Source of the DNA: Clostridia bacterium
GTDB taxonomy: Bacteria > Bacillota > Clostridia > UMGS1883 > UMGS1540
Assembly (NCBI GenBank): GCA_017450025.1
Contig: JAFSYJ010000022.1
Span: 1-55,799 of the forward strand
Length of the DNA: 55,799 nt
Reading direction: 5' to 3'
The translations under genes and the position numbers were made by a program. Positions 25,236-31,849 of this stretch are shown here, piece by piece (the first letter of the stretch is position 1; the number at the start of each line of letters is the position of its first letter). The notes under the pieces were generated by a model, which was not told where the DNA came from, ran no database searches, and saw only the letters and a list, made by a program, of their open reading frames with translations.

Positions 25236-26173
25236 TTATTAAAGCTGTGAAATTTAGAGAAAACGGTTTTTACACACAGCCGTTCGTATTCGGCGGCGAG
25301 GAAGGAATGGATAAGTTCGACAAGAACATCAGATACAGAGGAAGCCTGCAAAATTATCTTATCGATACGGGAAGCGAAGTCATCCTTGTTGATACAGGTA
25401 TCCCGGCGGGAACTCCCGAAGAGCACCCTGACGAGAACAGCCTTATGTATACGGGAAAAGACATTTGCAGTTATATGGAGGCTTTCGGGGCGTTGGGATA
25501 CAAACCCGAGCAGGTAACAAAGATACTTCTCACCCATAAACACGCCGACCATTCGGGCGAGCTTAAATCCTTCCCTAATGCGAAAATCTATGTTAATGAG
25601 GACGAATTGTCCGCCGATGAATTACAGGGGATTTCAAATATTGTTCCCGTTAAATTTACGGACGGCGCATACCTTAATTTTCCCGAATGTCAGAAAATCT
25701 GCGACGGCATTTATTACATCAAAGCAAAAGGACATACAAACGGAAACAGTATTGTGATCGTCGAAAATGACGGACTGTTTTATATGATGCACGGCGATAT
25801 AACATATGTTGACGAGGCGCTTTACAAAAACAAACAGTCTGTTGTTTTTGATGACATAACAGCGGCTCGTGAAACGCTTGACCGCGTGCGTGAATTCGTA
25901 CGCAAAAATCCGACGGTTTATCTTTCCACGCATACGCCGCAAGGGTACGAAAATCTTGAGGCAAAGCGCGTAATAGACCTCGATAACCCTGTTGACACAG
26001 TATTGGCAGAGGTCGATTTTAAGGCACAGGAAGCAACGGGTAAATATGTCTGCTCCGTATGCGGATATGTATATGACCCCGCAGAACACGGCGGCATGGC
26101 GTTTGAAGATTTGCCCGACGACTTTATATGTCCGAGATGTAAGCAGCCGAAAGAAAAATTTAATAAGGCTTAA
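25232..26173 (+). CDS. Metallo-beta-lactamase-fold hydrolase fused to rubredoxin
   Basis: 313 residues. The MBL domain (about 1-255) has the HxHxDH motif (HKHADH, 102-107), a GHTNGN His (168), D189 in HGDI and a late His (234), i.e. a complete dinuclear metal site of the lactonase/hydrolase kind. The last 45 residues are a full rubredoxin: CSVCGY (274, 277) and CPRCK (300, 303). Flavodiiron proteins have HxExDH instead, so this is not a standard oxygen or NO reductase. ATG at 25232 gives MIIKAVKF; the frame opens slightly earlier. It overlaps marR by 4 bp and precedes a flavodoxin gene by 12 bp. Confidence 0.88.
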   Translation: MIIKAVKFRENGFYTQPFVFGGEEGMDKFDKNIRYRGSLQNYLIDTGSEVILVDTGIPAGTPEEHPDENSLMYTGKDICSYMEAFGALGYKPEQVTKILLTHKHADHSGELKSFPNAKIYVNEDELSADELQGISNIVPVKFTDGAYLNFPECQKICDGIYYIKAKGHTNGNSIVIVENDGLFYMMHGDITYVDEALYKNKQSVVFDDITAARETLDRVREFVRKNPTVYLSTHTPQGYENLEAKRVIDLDNPVDTVLAEVDFKAQEATGKYVCSVCGYVYDPAEHGGMAFEDLPDDFICPRCKQPKEKFNKA

Positions 26174-26185
26174 GGAGGGGCAATT

Positions 26186-26578
26186 ATGAATATAGCTGTC
26201 AGATACTATTCAAAAACAGGAAATACAAAGGCTGTTGCAGAAGCAATCGCAAGCGCGGTCAATGTAGATGCGGTGTCAGTAGAAAAACCCGAAGCGCAAA
26301 TAACAGAGCCTGTCGATGTGCTTTTTGTAGGCGGAGCGTTATACGCTTACGGTCTTGACAAGCACTTAAAAGAATACTTGAAAAGCCTGAAAAAAGACAA
26401 TGTAAAAAAGGCAGTAGTTTTTTCAACATCCTGGCTTTCAAAACATTCTGTGGAGCTTATAAAAAAGGGCTTGTCCGACAACGGCATTACGGTAGAAGCC
26501 GAATATTTCTATGTTAAAAACAGACCGACCGTAGCTCAGGAAAAAGAAGCCGCAGCGTTTGCTGAAAGGTTTGTATAA
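26186..26578 (+). CDS. Flavodoxin-like protein
   Basis: A 130-residue FMN-binding flavodoxin fold. The phosphate loop is at the start (YYSKTGNTKAVAEAI), with VDVLFVGGALYAYGLD for the isoalloxazine-facing loop and a C-terminal helix. It is shorter than classical flavodoxins (about 140-150) and resembles flavodoxin domains of menaquinone-dependent or FDP-associated type. An AGGAGGGG ribosome site lies 8 bp upstream. As the third gene of the marR operon, it probably exchanges electrons with the rubredoxin of the preceding fusion. Confidence 0.88.
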   Translation: MNIAVRYYSKTGNTKAVAEAIASAVNVDAVSVEKPEAQITEPVDVLFVGGALYAYGLDKHLKEYLKSLKKDNVKKAVVFSTSWLSKHSVELIKKGLSDNGITVEAEYFYVKNRPTVAQEKEAAAFAERFV

Positions 26579-26601
26579 ATACTCAGGAATTTGATATTCC
26601 T

Positions 26602-26653
26602 TACCACAAATAGACAAAAACCGTGAATCTGCATTTTGCATTTTTACGGTTTT
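26602..26653 (+). repeat. 52-bp repeat, copy B, containing a terminator hairpin
   Basis: It follows the flavodoxin stop by 23 bp and acts as terminator (CCGTGAA / TTTACGG with T-rich tail). 45 of 52 bases match copy A at 24671-24722. Confidence 0.85.
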
Positions 26654-26689
26654 GCTTTTTTTGTTATAAGCAGGCGGCTTATCAGCTCT

Positions 26690-26886
26690 TGAGCGGTAAA
26701 ACTACCTTTCCGTTTCGTCTATCGGAATGTTGTCTGACAAACACAGGCGTACAGACCGACCGCAACGGCAATATCGTTCCCGTAAAGAACCAATCACCGA
26801 AACAGCGTATTGACGGGACGGCAGCTTTGCTTGACTGCTATGTCGGACTGTATGAGCATTACACGGAATATATAAACGCAATTTGA
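26690..26886 (+). pseudogene. C-terminal remnant of a phage terminase large subunit
   Basis: The translated end reads NTGVQTDRNGNIVPVKNQ, then QRIDGTAALLDCYVGLYEHY, and stops at 26884-26886. The pattern of a D-x-x-G-N turn, Lys-rich linker and RIDGxxALLDxYV is the usual C-terminus of TerL. No ATPase or nuclease core is present upstream; the sequence instead runs into the repeat copy B. The next gene is a head-closure protein in normal phage order, which supports a decayed prophage. Confidence 0.7.
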
Positions 26887-26900
26887 CAGGGGGTATAACC

Positions 26901-27215
26901 ATGAAGCTGAAAGATAAAAAAATTCAGATTTTTGCACAGAGAACGAAAGAGGACGAAAACGGGGTAAAACAACCCAAATTACGGCGCGTCGGCTTGCCCG
27001 TATGGGCTTATTTCAGACAGCTTTCCGGCAGGGAAAAACTGCTTGCGGGTTTGGTTTTAGAACCCGAAGAAGAAGTCCTTTTCACGATAAATTACAGGAC
27101 GGATATAGACACAACAAATGTAATCGGGTATAAAGGAAAGCTTTATGATGTTGTGCGCGTTGATGTGTTTGAGGGGTACAAAAAGGATATTACCCTCTAT
27201 TGCAAAACACGGTAA
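26901..27215 (+). CDS. Phage head closure (head-tail joining) protein
   Basis: A 104-residue protein of the phage head-tail joining type: an N-terminal KLKDKKIQIFAQ strand, a middle with VWAYFRQLSGREKLLAG, and a C-terminal NVIGYKGKLYDVVRVDVFEGYKKDITLYCKT. The pattern of IxxRxxxD followed by xYdVxxVd is characteristic. ATG at 26901 is chosen because CAGGGGG precedes it; the upstream TTG overlaps that site. Upstream is the terminase remnant. No capsid, portal or tail gene is present, so this is an orphan. Confidence 0.72.
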   Translation: MKLKDKKIQIFAQRTKEDENGVKQPKLRRVGLPVWAYFRQLSGREKLLAGLVLEPEEEVLFTINYRTDIDTTNVIGYKGKLYDVVRVDVFEGYKKDITLYCKTR

Positions 27216-27240
27216 ATATTACGAAAAGCGTACTATAACA

Positions 27241-27269
27241 TTGACTTTCCGCCGTCTTTGTGCTATACT
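27241..27269 (+). promoter_or_regulatory. Promoter of the restriction-modification gene, with small palindrome
   Basis: TTGACT (27241-27246), 17 bp, TATACT (27264-27269). Directly downstream, GTATAT-GTGAAA-ATATAC (27272-27288) covers the predicted start. It is a candidate operator for a controller protein, though none is encoded next to it. Confidence 0.7.
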
Positions 27270-27345
27270 GGTATATGTGAAAATATACTTTGTTTTAGGT
27301 ATATTATAGATTTACAAGCAGCGCAAAGAAAGGCGGCAAAGATAT

Positions 27346-29593
27346 ATGGCGAAGAAAAAAACAAGTGAAACAATTACGGAAAACATTTTCCGCGATTTTT
27401 ACGGTGCTAATACATTCATAGAAAAATCCGCAATACCGTCCGGCTATGGCTTTACATCAAAAAAAAGGCACATCTTATAGTGGGTATCCCGATTTTTTCT
27501 GTGATAATGATGATTATTGCATAGTTGTTGAAGCGAAAGCAACAGACCATTCAGCCGCACAAGATGAAGTGCAGTATTATATGATAAATAATAAAATACA
27601 TAAAGATATTGTTGGCATTGCTGTATCGGGACAATCACGGGATAGTATTCTTGTAACATATTATTTGAAAATCAAAGGAATGACAGAAATAAACACATTT
27701 CCACAGGAAAATGTATTACTTTCCATTCCGGCAATAAAAAAACAATATGTAAAATCAAAATATGGCGAAAGCGTAACAACGGAAGCACTTATAACCGTAC
27801 TGAAAGATTTGAACAAACGCTTTAATGACAACAATAAAGTTCGTGATACTGACCGCAGTTTGTTCTTTTCAGGATTGATGATAGCTTTGAAAAACAATAA
27901 TTTCAGAAGCACTTATAAAAATATTCAATCACCGTCAAAACAGGAAGTCGCCTCAACAAAAGCGACCGTACTTGAAGCGCACAATCTAAACAAAGCTATA
28001 CTTGAAGCAATAACAACGGAGCTTGAAAGCAAAATAAACAGTCTATCCAAAGAGTTTAGTTGGCGTGATAAGTTTTCGTTTATAAAAAATATTGACTATA
28101 CTCTTGAAGAATACAAAAAAATTATAGGTATTATTGAAGAAAAGATTTTCTATCCATTTCAAAACGAGGAAAAACAGGATATTTTGGGGCGTGCGTATAA
28201 AATCTTTCTTTCCCGCGCTGGTAAAGTTGACAACAAGAACATAATTTTAACACCTGACCATATCAAGGAACTTATGGTTCGCTTGGCGCGATTATCTGTT
28301 AATGATGTTGTGTTAGATACCTGTGCTGGCTCTGGTGGGTTTCTTATGGAAGCTATGGAAACGATGATTGCACTTGCAAAGGGTGATGAAACAACAATCA
28401 CAAATATCAAAGACTTTCAGCTTATAGGCTTTGAAATTGACTCTGTTCTTTTTGCGCTTGCGTGTTCAAATATGTTTTTGCATGGTGACGGTAGAACAAA
28501 TTTGCTGTATAGAAGTAGCTTGCTTGATGAAACGCAGGGCGGAATTGTCAATAATAATGACAAAGAATTATTTGATTTTATTCGTAGCATGAAGCCAACA
28601 AGAGTTATCATAAATCCACCTTATGAGAATAACAATCCTATTAAATTTACGCTTCAAGCATTAAAATATCTTGAAAAAGACGGGAAACTTGTAATAATTA
28701 TGCCTACGCCAACCTTAACACATAATCAAGGTGGATTGACAGAAAAAGTTTTGGAAATGGCAAAATTGGAATATGTAATTAAAATGCCTAACAAACTTTT
28801 TTCAGAACAAAAACGCACTGTAAACACATCTATTTTCGGATTTACAAAAAACCCGCATATACAATCTGATGATGTTCTGTTTTATAACCTTGAAGATGAC
28901 GGATTTGTTAGCATTCAGCACAAAGGGCGTATTGATAAAAATGGAACTTGGAAAGAGATTGAAGATGCTATATTTGATACAATATCAAATTCAAAAGAAA
29001 TACCGGGTATATGTCAAAAGAAAAAGATATATAAAGACGGTGTTCTGAATTGTGCGGGTGTTCAAACACGACGCAACAGCAACTATGAAATGGTAAAAAT
29101 TAGTACTCTTTTCCATGTTGATAAAGGAACTCTTGCAAGCGAAAGCAATGTTGATGGCGACTACCCTTTTGTTACTGCAAGCGAAGAATGGAAAACGCAT
29201 ACCGAATATGCACTTGATACTGAAGCGATTGTGTATGCGGTTAGTGCCGCAGGTTCTTTGGGGCGCAGTCACTATGTCAATGGCAAATTTATTGCAAGTA
29301 ACCTGTGCCTTGTTTTAACAAGCAAGAATGACCTCAAATATCCCATTGACTTACAATTTTATAATCGTTACTTTGAGTCAATAAGAAAGCAAATTGTTTC
29401 TGATTTAGCCGACGGAACATCAAAGCTTACTATATCACCCGATATGTTCAAGGATTATTATATTGAGTATATTCCTTATGAGAAGCAAAAAGATTTTGTA
29501 AAGATAAAACTGAAAAACTTTTTGACGCTTCAAGAACGGTACAAAAAAGCACAAGAACAACTATCAAATGATATAGCAAATATATCGGAATAA
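27346..29593 (+). pseudogene. Type IIG-like restriction-modification enzyme, interrupted by a frameshift in an A8 tract
   Basis: A single protein of about 748 residues in two frames. The ATG at 27346 gives MAKKKTSETITENIFRDFYG and stops at 27478-27480. The rest of the protein is in the next frame from 27446. Removing one A from the run of eight at 27459-27466 joins them. In order: a PD-(D/E)xK nuclease (YPDFF .. VVEAK, just after the shift), an N6-adenine methylase (LDTCAGSGGFL, about 290 residues into the second frame, and NPPY about 390), and a C-terminal HsdS-like target recognition domain (about 550-700). It is AT-rich compared with the core genes, which suggests transfer. It lies behind the phage remnant. 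The break could be a real mutation, phase variation or a sequencing error. Confidence 0.85.
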
Positions 29594-29636
29594 TGCTATT
29601 TTCATTTAGATTTTTCTAATATCTTCTTGTATATTT

Positions 29637-29658
29637 AAGCGACAAATAAGCGACAAAA
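29637..29658 (+). repeat. Tandem 11-bp repeat after the restriction gene
   Basis: AAGCGACAAAT is directly followed by AAGCGACAAAA. Short direct repeats of this kind occur near integrase and att sites, but no integrase is present. Confidence 0.5.
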
Positions 29659-29669
29659 CGGCATGGAGA

Positions 29670-29708
29670 AACGGCGGAAATCCTCATTTTTCAAGGGTTT
29701 CCGCCGTT
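29670..29708. terminator. Hairpin at the end of the restriction gene
   Basis: AACGGCGGAAA / TTTCCGCCGTT forms an 11-bp stem that extends through TCC/GGG. The T run after it is weak. No gene is seen in the remaining 200 bp up to the LacI gene except its promoter and leader. Confidence 0.6.
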
Positions 29709-29765
29709 ATTGATATTCTCTTTATCAGAATATCTCTTTAAGATAGCGTACTGACAATTAACCGC

Positions 29766-29794
29766 TTTACATTTTCTGTGTTTAATGATATAAT
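29766..29794 (+). promoter_or_regulatory. Promoter and structured leader of the LacI-family gene
   Basis: TTTACA (29766-29771), 17 bp, TATAAT (29789-29794). The 125-nt leader begins in an imperfect inverted repeat: AATAAACATAAT (29792-29803) against ATTATGTGTTTATT (29830-29843). It may be an RNA structure or a site for the regulator itself. No known riboswitch is recognised. Confidence 0.65.
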
Positions 29795-29921
29795 AAACAT
29801 AATCAAAAGAGAATCTCTGCGAGTTTCGTATTATGTGTTTATTGAATCAGGTGTGCTACAAACCCGACAAGCGGTTTGCTTTTACGATTTAATACAGAAA
29901 AACACCAAATGAGGAGCAAAA

Positions 29922-30929
29922 ATGAAAAGGTTAACTGTTAAAGATATTGCGCGTCGCGCCGGTGTTTCCGTTACGGCGGTTTCTTTTGTACTCAACAATA
30001 AGCCGGGCGTCAGCGAAGCCACCCGCAAAAAAATACAAAAAATCATTGATGAAACGGATTTTAAGCCAAATCTTAATTCCAAAAAGCTTTTGCTTAAAAA
30101 GAGTTTTAATATTTGCCTTATAATAAATCCGTATTCCTCGCCGTTTGAGGATCTGTTTTATTTTGAAATCACACGCGGCATACTTAACAAAAGCCGTAAC
30201 TATGACTATAATATCATAATAAGCAGACCGATACTGTCAAACAGCGAGCTTCCCGACATAGTATATTCGGGTGATGCTGACGGAATTATATTTATGCAGG
30301 ATATTCCGCCTGTCCTCATAGATAAAGCGGTTGCCTGCAAGCTGCCTTTTGTAATTGTTGACTCACATTCCAGAAATAACAAGGTCACATCTATTAACCC
30401 TGACTATGTCACCGCAGCTTTTGACGCCACCAATTATCTTATCGAAAACGGACACACCGATATTGCTGTAGTCTCCTCGAAAATAGTACCTGATTTTTAT
30501 AAGCAGACGCTTGAAGGCTTTAAAAGTGCAATGAGCAGCAGAGCTTTGCCCGTAAAAAAGGAATACACGGAAATCTTTGCCGAAGACGAAAATTCAGCCT
30601 ATGAAGCCGCAAAGCTGCTTTTTAAAGACCCTGACCATATCCCGACTGCTGTTTTATGTACGGTTTACAGCTTTGCAATAGGTGTTATACAGTATATCAA
30701 AGAGATGAATCTCAGCGTTCCCGGTGATGTTTCCGTAATAGGTATAGATGATACTCTTTTATCGAGATACATTGAACCTAAACTGACAACTGTCGGCATT
30801 GACAAGGCAGGTATGGGCTCTATGGCGCTTGATATGCTTTTTGATAAAATAAACGGCGGTAAGCCGGAGAGTATTTCTCTTCCTATGGAGCTTATTGTGC
30901 GTAATTCTGTAAGCAAAATAACGAAGTAA
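29922..30929 (+). CDS. LacI-family transcriptional regulator
   Basis: A 335-residue repressor. The N-terminal LacI HTH (TVKDIARRAGVSVTAVSFVLNN with hinge helix) is followed by a periplasmic-binding-like sensor with DADGIIFMQ, PFVIVDSHSRNN and GDVSVIGIDDTLLSRYIEPKLTTV. The ATG follows GAGGAGC at about 6 bp. No sugar transporter or catabolic gene is adjacent: the upstream neighbour is the restriction gene and the downstream one is a convergent rubrerythrin. The target is therefore elsewhere or itself. Confidence 0.93.
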   Translation: MKRLTVKDIARRAGVSVTAVSFVLNNKPGVSEATRKKIQKIIDETDFKPNLNSKKLLLKKSFNICLIINPYSSPFEDLFYFEITRGILNKSRNYDYNIIISRPILSNSELPDIVYSGDADGIIFMQDIPPVLIDKAVACKLPFVIVDSHSRNNKVTSINPDYVTAAFDATNYLIENGHTDIAVVSSKIVPDFYKQTLEGFKSAMSSRALPVKKEYTEIFAEDENSAYEAAKLLFKDPDHIPTAVLCTVYSFAIGVIQYIKEMNLSVPGDVSVIGIDDTLLSRYIEPKLTTVGIDKAGMGSMALDMLFDKINGGKPESISLPMELIVRNSVSKITK

Positions 30930-30955
30930 TATATGTCATATTTGTTATTTTACCA

Positions 30956-30989
30956 AACAAGGGCTTGGAACAAAATCCAAGCCCTTGTA
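30956..30989. terminator. Bidirectional hairpin between LacI and rubrerythrin genes
   Basis: CAAGGGCTTGG / CCAAGCCCTTG, an 11-bp perfect stem with an eight-base loop, between convergent genes. Confidence 0.8.
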
Positions 30990-31007
30990 GTCTATCACAT
31001 TTTTGTC

Positions 31008-31625
31008 TTAAAGACCAAGTCTCTTTTCTATCTCAGCAACCTTTGCCTGAATATCTTCTTTTAAGAAATCCATTGCAAAGTATCTCATCAACATTCCCTC
31101 AAAGCCTTTTCCGTGTCTTGCTTCGTCTTTTGCCATTTCGTGAACTGTATCGTGGATGGCGTCATATCCAAGCTCTTTTGCTTTTTTAGCAAGCGCAAGC
31201 TTGCCTGCTGTTGCGCCGCATTCAGCTTCTGCGCGGAGCTGCAAATTCTTCTTTGTCGAAGGAGTTACAACCTCACCTAAAAGTTCTGCAAATTTAGCAG
31301 CGTGATCAGCTTCTTCCATAGCGGCTCTCATATAGAACTCGCCAATTTCGGGATAACCTTCGCGGATAGCCTGACGGCTCATGGCTATGTACATACCAAC
31401 CTCAGAGCATTCTCCCTTAAAGTTGTCAGCCAAGCCCTGATAAATCTCGTCGTCTATCTGACCTTTAGCGCCAACGCCGATAACATGCTCGCAAGCAAAG
31501 TTCAAAGCTGTTCCCTCTTCCGTAACCGTGAATTTTGCGCCGGGAACTCCGCACTGTGGGCATTTCTCAGGCGGTTCGTTGCCTTCGTGAACATATCCGC
31601 AAACGGGACATACATATTTTTTCAT
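31008..31625 (-). CDS. Reverse rubrerythrin (N-terminal rubredoxin, ferritin-like diiron)
   Basis: A 205-residue peroxide reductase for anaerobes. The rubredoxin domain comes first ([20 protein letters not shown]), followed by the ferritin-like four-helix bundle with the diiron Glu/His motifs [28 protein letters not shown] and DEARHGKGF. This domain order is opposite to classical rubrerythrin. ATG at 31623-31625 is chosen because GGAGGT lies 7 bp upstream; the longer frame begins inside it. It has its own promoter and likely detoxifies H2O2. Confidence 0.95.
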   Translation of the reverse strand: MKKYVCPVCGYVHEGNEPPEKCPQCGVPGAKFTVTEEGTALNFACEHVIGVGAKGQIDDEIYQGLADNFKGECSEVGMYIAMSRQAIREGYPEIGEFYMRAAMEEADHAAKFAELLGEVVTPSTKKNLQLRAEAECGATAGKLALAKKAKELGYDAIHDTVHEMAKDEARHGKGFEGMLMRYFAMDFLKEDIQAKVAEIEKRLGL

Positions 31626-31665
31626 AATAATTACCTCCATATAATAAAATTTTATTTATAGTTAT

Positions 31666-31695
31666 AGTTTAACTTATTGCGAGTGGGTTTGTCAA
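31666..31695 (-). promoter_or_regulatory. Rubrerythrin promoter
   Basis: TTGACA (31690-31695), 18 bp, TAAACT (31666-31671) on the minus strand. A PerR-like box was looked for and not found with confidence. Confidence 0.7.
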
Positions 31696-31768
31696 CGCTA
31701 ACCTAATTCAAGTGCCGTTACCTCATCAAAATTTACAATTCATTCACTTTATATTAAGCGGTCAAATC

Positions 31769-31797
31769 TTGACAAAGACGCTTGAATTTGATAAAAT
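31769..31797 (+). promoter_or_regulatory. Promoter of the activase operon
   Basis: TTGACA (31769-31774, allowing one base of frame), 17 bp, TAAAAT (31792-31797). It shows that the 46 extra codons of the open frame from 31712 are not translated. Confidence 0.8.
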
Positions 31798-31849
31798 CAA
31801 TAATGGATTTTTAGCTTTAAAAATAACTTATGTCTGGAGATTTGGTATC

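Noticed and set aside
25232..26173. Flavodiiron protein (oxygen or NO reductase)
   Set aside because: The metal motif is HxHxDH instead of HxExDH, and the flavodoxin domain is not fused.
29594..29765. Integrase or attachment site
   Set aside because: Only a tandem 11-bp repeat and a hairpin are present; no recombinase frame and no second copy near tRNA-Arg.
31712..31849. N-terminal extension of the activase
   Set aside because: It spans the promoter at 31769-31797 and has no RBS; the family starts at the LGIDIGSTTSK region.
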